Assembly: GCA_917880885.1 (NCBI GenBank)
Contig: OU862918.1
Location: forward strand, 29,101,988 to 29,165,987
Origin: Limnephilus marmoratus
Taxonomy: Eukaryota > Arthropoda > Insecta > Trichoptera > Limnephilidae
Length of the DNA: 64,000 nt
Reading direction: 5' to 3'
Position numbers and translations under genes: made by a program
Shown: in pieces, positions 20,942-31,290 of the stretch
Numbering within the stretch: the stretch's first letter is position 1
Layout of the letters: the number at the start of each line of letters is the position of its first letter
The notes under the pieces: generated by a model
The model's input: the letters and a program-made list of their open reading frames with translations, nothing else
What the model was told of the DNA's origin: nothing
The model's database searches: none

Positions 20942-23160
20942 TGGAAATCCCCTGGAGACAGACAAAGACTGCAAATAGACTATATAATGGTTAAACATAG
21001 ATTTAAAAACCAAATAAAAGACTGTAGAAGCTATTCCGGTCCAGATATAGATAGTGACCATAATATGGTAATGGCCAAAAGTCTTCTAAAACTGAAAAAA
21101 TTAAAAAAGAGAAAAAATCTCAAATGGGATACAAAAGTGTTAAAGATAAAAGAGATTAGCGACAGTTTTAGGGAAAAGACGCAAGAGTGCAACCTAATGG
21201 AAGAGGAGAACGTGAATTCGATCTGGAAAGTGATAAAGACGAAGATTATAACTACGGCAGAGGAAACTATAGGCAAGGAAAAACCCCAAGCACGGAAGGA
21301 ATGGATAACCGATGAGATCTTAAATATGATAAAGGATAGAAGAGAGCTCAAAAATGATAAAAGAACTGAATCACAAGAGAAATAAAAAGTGCTGAGAAAC
21401 CAAATAAATAGAGAATCAAGAATAGCCAAAGAAACATTCTACCAGAATAAATGCGATGAGATAAATGACGACCTCAAGAGAGGAAATGTAGAAAGAGCTC
21501 ACGCTGCGGTGAAAGACTTCTTTGGGATGAGAGTTGGAAAAGATATCTCGAAACGCTGTACAATGGAAAGGGAAATAATGACAACGAAACATTGGTAGAA
21601 AGAGAAAATGAGGTAGACGCAGATGATTTGGGAGATCCAATCACTAGAGAAGAGTTTGACCTCGCACTGAAAAATCTCAAAAATGGGAAAGCACCCGGAA
21701 TCGATGACGTTCCGGCTGAACTAATTAAACCAGCAGGAAAAGGAACTATAGATGCCCTGTTTAAAATGATACAGACAATGTATAAGACTGGAAAGATACC
21801 AGAGGATTTCGAGAAATGCCTAATTGTCGCATTACCAAAGAAGGCGGGCACGACGAAATGTGAACAACACAGAACTCTGAGCCTAATATCCCATGCCTCA
21901 AAAATATTGACTAATATCATTCTAAAAAGAATCGAACCAAAAGTAGAAAACATCCTTTCCGGAGACCATTTTGGCTTTAGAAGAGGTGTAGGAACCAGAG
22001 AAGCAATATTGTCGCTACGAATACTACTTGAAAAAAGAATAAAAAGAAACCAAAACACATTCATCGCATTTATAGACCTGGAGAAGGCTTTCGACAAAGT
22101 TGAATGGAAAAGACTCTTCGAGATTCTGAAGAGAATTGACATCAAATATAGAGATAGACGAATAATCCAGGTGCTATACAAGAATGAGGCCGCTATAATT
22201 AGATGTGACAATGATACAAAAGAAGCCAGTATAAGACAAGGGGTGAGACAGGGATGCTCTCTGTCACCTGTTCTTTTTAACGCTTATATACAAAGTGCGA
22301 TTGATGACTCGAGAGAGAGAATGAGTCACAGAGAAGGTGTAAAGATACACGGGCAAAAGGTGGATATGATAAGGTTTGCTGACGATATTGCTTTTGTTGC
22401 TGAAAGCGAAGAAGAACTGCAAGAGGCCTTAACAAACATGCAAAGCATTCTTCAAAACAATTACAACATGAAGATAAATAAAGACAAAACAAAGCTGCTG
22501 ACTGTAGGCCGAACGCAACATCAGATGAGAGTAGAGATGTCAGGAGTTCCACTAAAAAACACAAAGGAGTTTTTCTACCTCGGGAGCAAAATAACATGGG
22601 ACGGCCGGTCTAAGAGCGAGGTCGACAGCCGTATACACCAGGCTAGGGTTGCATTCAATAAAAGGTCGAAAATAATAGAATCGAATAATATAGACCTGAA
22701 ACTGAGAATACTCCTCATCAAGACCTATGTATGGAGTATCTTGATGTACGGCTGCGAAACATGGTGCCTATCCGAAAGAGATAAACGGAGACTAGGGGCT
22801 TTTGAGATGTGGTCCTATAGAAGACTACTAGGAATTTCCTGGAGAGACCACATCACAAATGAGGAGGTTCTTCAAAGAATCGAAGGAGGAAGGCACCTGC
22901 TCAGGACCTTGTCCGAAAGGTGCGCAAGATGGATCGGCCATGCAATAAGGCAAGAAGGCCTCTTGCATGCCATAATGGACGGTATGACCGAGGGGACAAA
23001 CGCTAGGGGACGCCCACGCCGAGAGTACCTGGAGGACCTGCTGGTGGACGTGCGCTGCTTATCATATGCAGACTTCAAAAGAGCCGCACAAGACAGGGAA
23101 GAGTGGAAGAAACGAATAGATGAAATTGCTGCAAACCAATCCCAGGATTGAAACCAGAGA
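20942..23160 (+). pseudogene. RTE-type LINE, 5'-truncated: endonuclease end plus reverse transcriptase
   Basis: 20942-21060 encodes the last part of an APE endonuclease, with QIDYIMVKHRF and the SDH motif in DIDSDHNMV. The same frame continues through one TAA (about 21383) to about 21525, where a frameshift or small deletion moves to the RT frame. The RT ORF 21592-23151 (519 codons) keeps its motifs: IDLEKAFDKVEW with the first Asp, RQGVRQGCSLSP, and FADD at about residues 262-265. The C-terminal region (YLGSKITWDG, LMYGCETWCL, RRLLGISWRDHITNEEVL, RGRPRREYLEDL) is typical of RTE-like LINEs often annotated as craniofacial development protein 2-like. The RT portion itself is unbroken, so it is fairly young, but endonuclease and RT are no longer joined. 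Clade is from recall. Confidence 0.85.
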
Positions 23161-23736
23161 GAGAGAGTCAGTTACAGAATTTTTTTACAAATTCCATATA
23201 TTTAGTTTAAACGTAAGATCTATTTTTCCATATATCTTTTTACCGTCTTTTACGACGAATGAGTGCGATCCAAATTCATTAACCAATCACAGCGCCGTAC
23301 TTTTATTCAAGAGAACAAACAAACCGACGGCGTCTTTCAAAATGCTTTTGTACGATTTAAGTCTCTAGGAGAAGGTAGTTAAGGACCATTTTCTTATGAA
23401 ATCTTCAGTAAATTCAAAATTCCATTAGCATTAACATCGCACGGTTTGCAAGGTTACAACTTGTTAACAGTTTCATCATTGATTTGATAGTTGAAGTTCG
23501 TTGTGTATGTACCTATAATTATTTTCTATTAGATTTGTTATTTTACAGTCAGTAATAATCAGTGTAAGCGTCTTTCGTAAGCCGTTGATACCATAGATAC
23601 GTTCGTGTTTGTTCGCTCAACACAGAACACAGGGGAAATGGAAATGCAAGGTACAAATTTGAGGTTATATTATTAGATTTTTTAATTTATAACTAAATTT
23701 CTATTGGTTGTTAGAGGTTGTGGATTATGGATTACA
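23161..23736. other. Upstream flank of the hAT-like ORF
   Basis: No coding signal recognised. A donor-like CAAGGTACAAAT near 23646 and an acceptor-like TTGTTAGAGG near 23710 could mark an intron, but joining them does not keep a frame open, so I do not call one. Confidence 0.3.
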
Positions 23737-24258
23737 ATGAATAGAACAATAATTAAAAAAAAACTTTCAGGCTCGCAGAATCTAAAACTTAGAATTAAAG
23801 AGCATAATGACATAAAAAAACTCGTTTCCATTGGGAATTTTTTTATTCCAATTTCTCCAGCACCGATAAAAAATGATGTCTCGCGCAATGACGTTACAAT
23901 GGTCCCGAGCACATCTAAACAGATATCTATCGCACAAATTCCTTCGGTCGAATTATTAGAAGATAAAAATAACGTTACTGATAGCAGTTTAAATTTAATT
24001 CTGTTTTCAGAGCTTGAATTGAAAGATCCCGGATGCTGGCCAAAGTTATCTCAAAATTCCATTAGTTTATTAGTTCAGAAAGGTCCTGTACAATTGAAAG
24101 GTTTTGATTTTCCTATTACGAACAAGCGTAAATTTAATACTAAGTCTAAGTATTATTACAAGAAACTGCCTAATGGAGAAGAATTACATAGATCGTGGCT
24201 TATTTATTCGAAAACTTTAGATAGGGTTACACCCTTTATATGTCTTGATTTTATTTGA
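23737..24258 (+). CDS. Protein resembling the N-terminal domain of hAT/ZMYM-type transposase-derived proteins
   Basis: An ATG at 23737 opens 173 codons; the frame is open a little further upstream without an ATG. The N-terminus is basic (KKKLSGSQNLKLRIKEH). A Ser/Pro-rich, low-complexity linker follows, then the recognisable block DPGCWPKLSQNSISLLVQKG and, at the end, RKFNTKSKYYYKKLPNGEEL with RSWLIYS. This is the pattern of the TTF-type region at the N-terminus of many insect ZMYM1-like or hAT transposase proteins: D-P-x-x-W-P, G-P-Q/V, R-x-F, N-G-E, R-x-W-L-x-Y-S. The family region normally goes on to a zinc-binding segment and the catalytic RNase-H fold; here it ends at a TGA straight after. 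It is therefore either a truncated transposase or a first exon. An A-rich stretch follows at 24268-24298. No introns or partner gene seen. Confidence 0.55.
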   Translation: MNRTIIKKKLSGSQNLKLRIKEHNDIKKLVSIGNFFIPISPAPIKNDVSRNDVTMVPSTSKQISIAQIPSVELLEDKNNVTDSSLNLILFSELELKDPGCWPKLSQNSISLLVQKGPVQLKGFDFPITNKRKFNTKSKYYYKKLPNGEELHRSWLIYSKTLDRVTPFICLDFI

Positions 24259-24334
24259 TAAATTAGTGTAAAAAAAAAAATTAAATAAAAAAAAAAATTG
24301 GGGTGAACGAATTTTTAATCAAAATAAAAATGTA

Positions 24335-24349
24335 GGGGGGGGGGGGGGG
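24335..24349 (+). repeat. Poly-G run (15 G)
   Basis: Fifteen consecutive G, followed by CGCCATCGGTACCTACTGC and ACTAGATTTCGTAGATCCGG. The latter words look like a dispersed insect repeat by recall. Confidence 0.9.
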
Positions 24350-24397
24350 CGCCATCGGTACCTACTGCACAGGGCACTAGATTTCGTAGATCCGGCC

Positions 24398-24525
24398 CTG
24401 TCCCCCAGATTCCTACCCACCCCTCATACTTTTTTCCTTCCCACAATTTCCTCTCCTTCATTTCCCTAAAAATACCCTCCACACAGCATCCTAAAAGATG
24501 ACATAGGCCCTGAAGGGAATTATTA
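24398..24525 (+). repeat. S1 retroposon, 3' fragment
   Basis: It has the 3' third of S1: CAGATTCCTACCCACCCCTC, CCCTCCACACAGCATCC and AAAGATGACATAGGCCCTGA. It lacks the terminal GTGTGGAGCTCATG plus poly(A). Confidence 0.7.
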
Positions 24526-24552
24526 TGTACTTATTACATGGTGTCAATACCG

Positions 24553-24980
24553 AGTAAGCTCAATGGAACGTTTCCGGATCCAACATAATGATGCGTGCAG
24601 AATCATATTTGGATTCAGAAGGTAAAGCAGCGCTTCAACAATGTTCACAGAATTAGGACTCCATGGATTCGCCAGTCTTATGAGACACCGGGTCACTGGA
24701 GCCAGGATGCGGCTAATGGCCTCCGACAACACGTTGGTGACCGCAGCCTTCCAGCACCAAGCTCCACTCCTGAGTGAGCGATGGGCCCGAGCGCACTCAA
24801 GATCAGGCTCTGCATAATAATTGATTATTTATTTTTGTTATTATTAATTTTTATTACTATTATTTTTATTTTATTTTCTATTTATGTTCTTATTTCTTTA
24901 CTGTGTAAATATATAAATATGTATAACTATATGGGACGTGTGGGATTGCACTATCCTCCCCACATCCTGGAATAAAGATT
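24553..24980 (+). mobile_element. LINE 3' end: RT C-terminal codons plus 3' UTR
   Basis: In one frame, with a single TAA, it reads RFRIQHNDACRIIFGFRR, then SSASTMFTELGLHGFASL, then MRHRVTGARMRLMASDN and RWARAHSRSGSA before a stop at about 24817. This matches the extreme C-terminus of CR1-like RTs by recall. An AT-rich 3' UTR follows to a TTATTATTATTTATTTATT tail near 25000. The inverse copy at 1166-1430 confirms a dispersed family. Confidence 0.6.
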
Positions 24981-25020
24981 ATTATTATTTATTTATTGCT
25001 TCTTCACAATTTATATACAT

Positions 25021-25794
25021 TGTTGTGAGTCCCGAGGGGGGGGACACCTACCTTCTGCTCTCGGCCAGCTCATTACTCTCGGCAGATGGGTGGAACTCTC
25101 CTCGCTAGGGTCGTAGGTAGCTAAAAAGGGGTGGGGGGGGGAATGTACATAGTTAAAAGCCAACTCTCGTCCACGTGGTTCGTCAAATGAAAGAGACTTC
25201 TAGGATGAAACAATACTGTATTGACTGGAGTACACAATTACAACAATTATCAGCAACATCCACATGAATTAACAATCACAAATCAACAAATACGGCCTGG
25301 CTAAACGTATCCTACGTAAGGTTCTCTCCATTCTCTCTAGGGTGGCATTACGGATCGCGTGAACTAGTGGGGACACATTCTAAGTGAGGGAACTTCGTTA
25401 CTCACGCCGTGGACAGCATCAGGATACAAGGGGGCTCCAGGGTCAGGTCCGCGCAGGTAGCAGTGGGAATCCAAGGTCAGCGGGCCATGGGCACAATACA
25501 GGGGGCCCGCGACCGGTTCGGTTATATTACCGTTAAGTTCGAGTTTTACATGGCTGATGCCAAAGCGGTAATTCGGCGGGAATAATTGGGTGCGCGGCAC
25601 GCGCGGCCTGTCGTAACGAAGGCTCGGAGATTTCTGCCGGACAGTGCCGGAGCGCAAGTTGTCGCAGGAACCCGTGCGGGCAGGGGGTAAGGAGGGGTAA
25701 TACTTGCCAGGGGTGAACGGCGTGCTTGCTACTGTTAGGATGGGCCGTAGCACGCGTGAGTGACGTGATTGCTACTGTAGGGTGGCACATAACA
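25021..25794. mobile_element. Candidate solo LTR (774 bp, GC-rich)
   Basis: It begins TGTTGTGAGTCCCGAGG and ends GGCACATAACA, so the termini are TGTT/AACA. The word ACAT stands on both sides (25017-25020 and 25795-25798) as a possible 4-bp target duplication. The interior is much more GC- and CpG-rich than the surroundings. The minus-strand ORF of 129 codons has no known motif. I could not place a TATA box or poly(A) signal with confidence, so the orientation is open. Confidence 0.5.
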
Positions 25795-25844
25795 ACATAT
25801 ATTTTTAGCATGTAATTATTAATTATTAATTATTATTATTATTA

Positions 25845-25880
25845 TACTCAGGGCCTTCTGTATGGAGCTAATGTAAAAAA
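25845..25880 (+). repeat. S1 retroposon 3' tail
   Basis: CAGGGCCTTCTGTATGGAGC followed by TAATGTAAAAAAA matches the S1 3' terminus. It follows an (ATT)n run next to the candidate LTR. Confidence 0.6.
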
Positions 25881-26700
25881 AGTAGGGGTGTCGGCCCGAA
25901 GTAAGATAAATTTTCCCTTGCTTTAGATAAAATACACATTTTTTTTCTAATATCGAATTTCTTTACTGTAAAGATTTCACATAAATTGGCGATGTTGTAT
26001 TTTCTTAAATCTGCATAGATCACACTTTTAAGAATTTTCTGTTCGGTGATTTACATTCTCAGCTTTTGGATATTTTGATCTCTCTTGAAACTGAAAACAC
26101 GTTTGAGTCAAAAGCTACAACGTAGTTGAAAAACTTCATTATTATTAATGGGTTCTGGCGTTTAAAAGCTTTACTCAGTAGTGAAAAATAAATAAAGCAT
26201 GAGAATGTCATAAAAATTTAATAGCCTTCTTCTCTCGCGTTGTGTGGAGTGGCTAGGAAGCACATACCCAACCTATGTGATAGGTACACAAGAACCAGGG
26301 GAAGATCCCGATTCTATTTAAAGTTCTTAAACGTAACGACTTTATTAAATAATTAATTTCATAATCATGAAGTCACTTGTTCTAACTTGCCCCGTCGTCA
26401 CAAAATTATTAATTAAATACGTTTTACGAATTTGCCTTTCAGAACTATGGCAACACTGGTACAAGTACATAGGGCAGTCGGGTTTTATTCCGTTTCCGTT
26501 TACTTCTTGCACTGGTACAGCCTGGACAGCTGATTTGAGAGATCATTTCCCTCGAATAAAGAAAGGAGGGTAATATCGAACGTATCATTCCAGAGTATAC
26601 GGTTTTGGCAATCTGGTTTAATTACGACTGCGAAAAGTATTGAGCACGAAATGATAGATTGTTTTCGCCTCGTGTCGTGGTTTGCTCGCTCTTTTTAGCG
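25881..26700. other. No feature recognised
   Basis: Unique-looking sequence. The short plus ORF 26367-26573 has no motif I know. Confidence 0.4.
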
Positions 26701-26713
26701 ACCGGAATCTCCG

Positions 26714-26974
26714 TCATCCATGTGCTATCTTTTCAGACCGCGATACAATTGCCTGATTTGGCTTGTGGAAGGTTTTAGCCTGAAAGCTTATCTCGCTGCT
26801 ACGCTGTTTTGGCCTCCAAAGACCATCGACCACTTCGCCAATCAGATCAACACTGGGAGGAGGTGCATCTGGCCTCTTTCTCCTCATCATCAGCTCGCCT
26901 GTCGGGACTTTGCTGTGCGAAGATGTCCACGGCCTCCTCATTCTACCATCCGCACGTTTGCGATCGCGTTTATC
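26714..26974 (-). CDS. Unrecognised basic ORF, possibly a relict coding segment
   Basis: A minus-strand frame of about 86 codons starts just after an in-frame TAA and reads KLDKRDRKRADGRMRRPW, later RRKRPDAPPPSVDLIGEVVD and QAKTFHKPNQAIV. Upstream of the TAA the same frame gives an acidic stretch (DDKDSSEDPV), so the reading may have been longer. The base composition is richer in GC than the surroundings. I recognise no family. It might be a gag-like or host exon relic, or chance. Confidence 0.25.
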   Translation of the reverse strand, partial: DKRDRKRADGRMRRPWTSSHSKVPTGELMMRRKRPDAPPPSVDLIGEVVDGLWRPKQRSSEISFQAKTFHKPNQAIVSRSEKIAHG

Positions 26975-27144
26975 TAGCTTAGCTTAAATTGATTTTACTG
27001 GGTCCTCAGATGAGTCTTTATCATCAACCTAAATACCGGCTCATCCCACGATGGGAATTTTTGTATATTAAACTTATAACTTTTTCTTTGATCCTCTCTC
27101 TTTGATTAATTTGATGGAGATAAACCTTCCCCCCAGGAATAACG

Positions 27145-27525
27145 TGCATTTTCTATTTGGAAGGCGAGTATGGGTACCGCCGCCCCGGGAACCATTTATT
27201 AGATAACCTACACCTCTGCCATAGGTCACCCCAAGTGGTTCGCTACGTTTGGTGACTTAACAGGGGTACCAGGGTTCATGGAGTGAGGTTTATCCAGGTC
27301 TTGGTGGATGATTCATACGTCCGTCACTCCTGGACACACTGACCACAAGATTCCTAACCATTCCTCATACCCTTTTCCTTCCCAGCATTTACTATCCCTC
27401 CCTTCTTTAAAAGACCCTCCATACAGCACCCCTAAGATGACGTAGGCCCTGAGAGAAATTATTTTCCTTAGGGCTTAATAATAATAATAATTTTCCTTAG
27501 TGTGGAGCTAATGTAAAAAAACAGT
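27145..27525 (+). repeat. S1 retroposon, nearly full length
   Basis: It runs from TATTTGGAAGGCGAGTATGG through ACCGCCGCCCCGGGAACC, CTCTGCCATAGGTCACCCC, CCCTCCATACAGCACC and ATGACGTAGGCCCTGAG to GTGTGGAGCTAATGTAAAAA. A TAATAATAATAA expansion is inserted near 27478. No clear target duplication. Confidence 0.8.
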
Positions 27526-27751
27526 CCTGGAGATACACCGCCATACACTGACTTTGAAGTTGGTGAATGGCGCCCTTGTTAAAAGCTACTCCCCTTGACT
27601 CAATTTTCTAATTATAAACTACATTTTAAATTGCCTACCGACCTATCTATTATATCAAATGAGTGCTTCGCTTTAATATTATGCATAATAATCTGGAAAC
27701 CTCACATGGTTCTATGAAGCAAATGACACCAGAACCTAATACACCATAACA

Positions 27752-28912
27752 ACAACTTTTACGTTAACGGCGATTCCAGTTCCCTAGCATTAGAGTAGAA
27801 TTGTCATCCACCTTTAAATTGATGATTTTTTAGTTAACTGCGATACAGTTCTCTTGATTTACTGTAGAATTGCCTTTAACCTTAAAATTAACGAATATTT
27901 TGGTAACTTCGATTCCATAGTACCGACTTAAGTTTACTTAAGAATTAATTAACAAAAGAATTGTGGTTTTCAAATCCGAGAGAACTGGAATCGCAGTTAA
28001 CTAAAAAGTCGTCAATTTAAAGGTAAATGACAATTCTACTCTAATACCAGAGAACTGGAATCGCAGTTAAGGTAAAAGTGGTTAATGCTTTTAAAATTAA
28101 GAATATTATCCATATTCTTAAGTAGAACTGGAATATCCACCCTGTTCTCTCGTACGATAGCTAAAAAATAATTAATTTAAAGTTTAAGGACCCGCAATCC
28201 AGATTTCTACCGATTTATTACATATTTCCCTTAAACACGGTAAGTTTTAAAACTCTTAAAAAAATATGTTATTCTTGAAGATAATATCTAGACTTTGCCC
28301 GCGCCGAAACGCAAATTATATAAAATTCCCACGATCGAAAAAAATCGTGAAATATGCTCCAAAAATTATTATAAACACGTTTGTTTCAGTTATTTTACAA
28401 GTTATATGTATGAAAAAATTCACAGTGTTTCTTTAAATGTTGTTTAAGACAATGCCCGCGAGATTTTTGCTCTATTTTAAACGAGTCGTGTTTTATTAAA
28501 CCTTTTCGCAATTTTCGCATCGATTTTGTCGCTCTCCTCTAACATTCGTAATTTCGTATCTCTCCATCTTCTTCTTCTCGAGTCCGGTTGCGGAACCTTA
28601 ACCTTAAAATTAACGAATATTTCGGTAACTGCGATTCCAGAGTACCGACTCAAGTTTACTTAAGAATTAATTAACAAGAGAATTGTGGTTTTCAAATCCG
28701 AGAGAACTGGAATCGCAGTTAACTAAAAAGTCGTCTATTTAAAGGTAAATGACAATTCTACTCTAATGCTACAGAACTGAAATCGCAAGTAAGGTAAAAG
28801 TTGTTATTAATTTTAAAGTTAAGGATATTATCCCTATTCTTAAGTAACACTGGAATATCCACGTTGTTCTCCCGTATGATAGCTAAAAAAGAATTAATTT
28901 AAAGTTTAAGGA
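27752..28912. repeat. Modular foldback element built from ~65-78-bp units
   Basis: The module TTAACTGCGATTCCAGTTCT, in either orientation, occurs about eleven times at spacings of roughly 65-80 bp. 27752-27864 is the inverse of 27966-28080 (arms of about 110 bp). The block 27878-28190 is then repeated directly at 28600-28912, offset by 722 bp. The module contains the half-sites AACTG and CAGTT around GAATCG. There is no ORF. The 409 bp between the direct copies (28191-28599) do not contain modules. I do not recognise the family. Confidence 0.8.
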
Positions 28913-30006
28913 CATTTTCTTAACTTACGAAAGTAGAACCGGAATCGCCCGCCAGGGATTCTAGTAAGCCCGTAATTTGTGTAAACAGTCTATCTACTAT
29001 CTGATAATCTATAACGCAACGAAGATAGTCTATCTACCATCTACGTAATGAATACAAAGTGATCATTGTAAATATGTACATTTGATATGCTGCGGGTTAG
29101 AATATTTACCTCGGAAATCTGTAACGACAACATAATCTAAGAATTAATTAATTATTAATTGTTTTTGTGTTTAATTCGTAGAAATCCATTAAATTTTTTG
29201 ATTTTAATTTAAATTAAATTAATAACGTTATTATCAAGTTCTGCAAGTATTTTAGCTTTTATTTTTGTTACAGCTGTTTCGGCTTACAAGGTCATTTTAA
29301 AACTGTGGTTAAACCACTTTGAGACGACTTATTTGTACGATTTTAAATGTCAATTTTTGAAGGTGTCTAAATTGATTTACTATCGGTTAAACCAATTTGC
29401 TGAGAAGCTAATTGAGACAGAAGATACTATTACGAGAGATACTCTGGAAATATTAAGGTTTTCGTAATTGGTTAATAATGACGTTACTGCTTTGAAACAA
29501 CAATACAATAATAATCTAGGAAAATAGTACAATCTAAAAAAATAACTCGACTTAAGAAAAAGTCAAAACGAAATTAACTAAGACAACGACATGATCTAAG
29601 AAAACTGGATAATCTAAAAAAGTAATTTCTCTCATGACTCAATGACTTTTCAAAAGAGTTTCTGAGTTTATTTCATTCTGAATAGTCTGGTCACCATAAA
29701 TACACTTTACAGCCATAGTCGCCTCTAAAAACACGTCAGCTTCAACGTATCCTTAAGTTTCCATTTAGTTTCTATGTTACGACTGAGACAGCTACGAATA
29801 GGCCTCCAAATACTTCATCCGTCAGATTTATCAAAGAGGAGCCTCTTTGGTTGTCAGCATTCGTGAATTCAGTGTCCTGACCAGCCAGCTAAAATGTTAA
29901 ACATCTTGTTATTGTACCAAAGACCCATTCCCACTCAAATACGTGTCACAGAAACAATGTTACATCGAGCTGTTAAGAATTAACGGTAATAAAATAAAAT
30001 CTAAGA
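28913..30006. other. No gene; relic of the 4083 MITE arm at 29632-29690
   Basis: AATGACTTTTCAAAAGAG and ATTTCATTCTGAAT match the right arm of the MITE at 4083-4265. Another module-like GTAGAACCGGAATCGCC lies at 28931. The rest is AT-rich. Confidence 0.45.
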
Positions 30007-30300
30007 TTGACATTTAACATTGTTTGGGCAGAGTATTGGAACATTGCTAGTCAATCCAAGGATCCTCCTATGCCTCGATTCAAAGTAATATCCCATCAAA
30101 ACCGCGATTTCAACAATTCCCCCATTTTTCTAATAATTTTCTCACTTATTCGAATGAGAATTGGACATTGTTCCGTTCCTTCTATCCTTTTTTAAAATTC
30201 ACGTCCTTGACTCACCAGATTGCACATTTGTGATCTAGGAGTGGGAACTTTAGATCACATATTTTTTGTTGGCCCTCTCTAAATATTCACTCTTTTATCA
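30007..30300 (+). pseudogene. LINE C-terminal fragment (RNase H/zinc region type)
   Basis: The reading gives IRMRIGHCSVPSILF, a one-base shift or stop, then DLGVGTLDHIFFVGPL. The pattern R-x-R-x-G-H followed by a C/H-rich G-T-x-D-H-I-F-F is typical of the C-terminal end of Jockey/I-type LINE proteins. The upstream part (WAEYWNIASQ) fits too but weakly. Stops are present, so it is dead. The clade is inferred. Confidence 0.5.
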
Positions 30301-30374
30301 AGCCTTAACTAAAATTGCAGACCCCCATTCGACATTTTATCTCTTCTAAGTCTGAACTCTAGAGTCTGAACTGA

Positions 30375-30500
30375 ACTAAGCTTCTAAACTGGAGAGAGCT
30401 GGCACAAAATCGAGATGAGTGGAGGAAGATTCTTGAGGAAGCCAAGACCCACCAGGGGTTTAGAGCCAATAGTGGTGATGATGATGATGAAGTCTGAACT
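30375..30500 (+). pseudogene. RTE-type LINE C-terminus with GAT-repeat tail
   Basis: The frame reads LNWRELAQNRDEWRKILEEA followed by KTHQGL and a stop. AQ-x-R-x-E/D-W-R is the common end of RTE-like LINE proteins (compare AAQDREEWKKR at about 23088-23120). A (GAT)n run at about 30476-30491 is the 3' tail. It is a very short 5'-truncated copy. Confidence 0.6.
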
Positions 30501-30548
30501 CGACTCCAATCTTTCATACATTTTTGAAATATCTCCATTTGAATAAAA

Positions 30549-31290
30549 TCTTATATATAAAAATCTCGTGTCACGGTGTTTGTGGTCGCACTCCTCCGAA
30601 ACGGCTTGACCGATTTTTATGAAATTTTTTGTATATATTTGGTAGGTATATAGAAAAGGTTTTAAAGTATATTTCATACCGCTCGGTGATTATGGTGTCC
30701 CTATCCAGAAATAAAATAAAATTAAAAAAATCTTTTTTTAAATTTTTATTTGGCATCAAAAATACCTATAACCCCAAATTTTAAACCTCCTACCCTCACC
30801 CCCCCCCCCCGTTTTTTTATCGCGATTTTTGTATTTTTGTATGAACAAATTTAACCGTCTTTCATATTTCAAACATTAACACGAACGAAATTATTTACGT
30901 TGTTGAATGACAGATGGCGCTACGTCCGCCTCACCGAACTTTCATCCACACATGCGCAAGACATTCACAAGAAGCGTCGCGTCATTTTGATATTTCATTC
31001 GGCATCATGTTCTCGCGTGGGCAAACCATCGAGCTTATTTGTGTTGGCTAAAGACGGACTGACAAAAAATATCGTACACTCAGTTGCCCTTCGTAATTCA
31101 TATAGATTTTATTTATTTCATTTTCCTACTTAGTTGGTGTTTTTTGGTTTTTGTACAACGCTCCATTCCTCTTTCTGTAATAGATCCCATCCCCACACAC
31201 TTACGTATACATTGGTTATTTTTTTATTTAACAACCAAAATATTCACTAGAAATAATTTATATGGCAGAAAAACGTTTGTCGGGTCAGCT
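30549..31290 (+). mobile_element. Non-autonomous Helitron, family HelB
   Basis: It starts TCTTATATATAAAAATCTCG and includes TGTCACGGTGTTTGTGGTCG and CCTCCGAAACGGCTTGACCG. It ends TTTGTCGGGTCAGCT, where the sister copy at 45884-46614 ends GGTCAGCTAG; here the last two bases differ (CTCA). No terminal inverted repeat. A helicase C-terminal vestige lies inside at 31005-31097. Confidence 0.7.
31005..31097 (+). pseudogene. Vestige of Helitron PIF1-type helicase C-terminus
   Basis: The frame reads SCSRVGKPSSLFVLAKDGL followed by TKNIVHSVALRN. C/L-S-R-V-x-x-x-x-x-L-F/Y-V-L and T-K-N-I-V are the closing motif of the PIF1-like helicase domain of Helitron RepHel proteins. Only about 30 codons survive. 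The same vestige appears in the copy at 45884-46614. It supports the Helitron assignment and shows the family derives from an autonomous element by deletion. Confidence 0.65.

Noticed and set aside
21474..22211. Minus-strand ORF of 245 codons
   Set aside because: Antisense shadow of the RTE reverse transcriptase on the plus strand, whose motifs are unmistakable.
23640..23715. Possible intron upstream of the hAT-like ORF
   Set aside because: Donor- and acceptor-like words exist, but splicing them leads to an early stop in the frames I tested.
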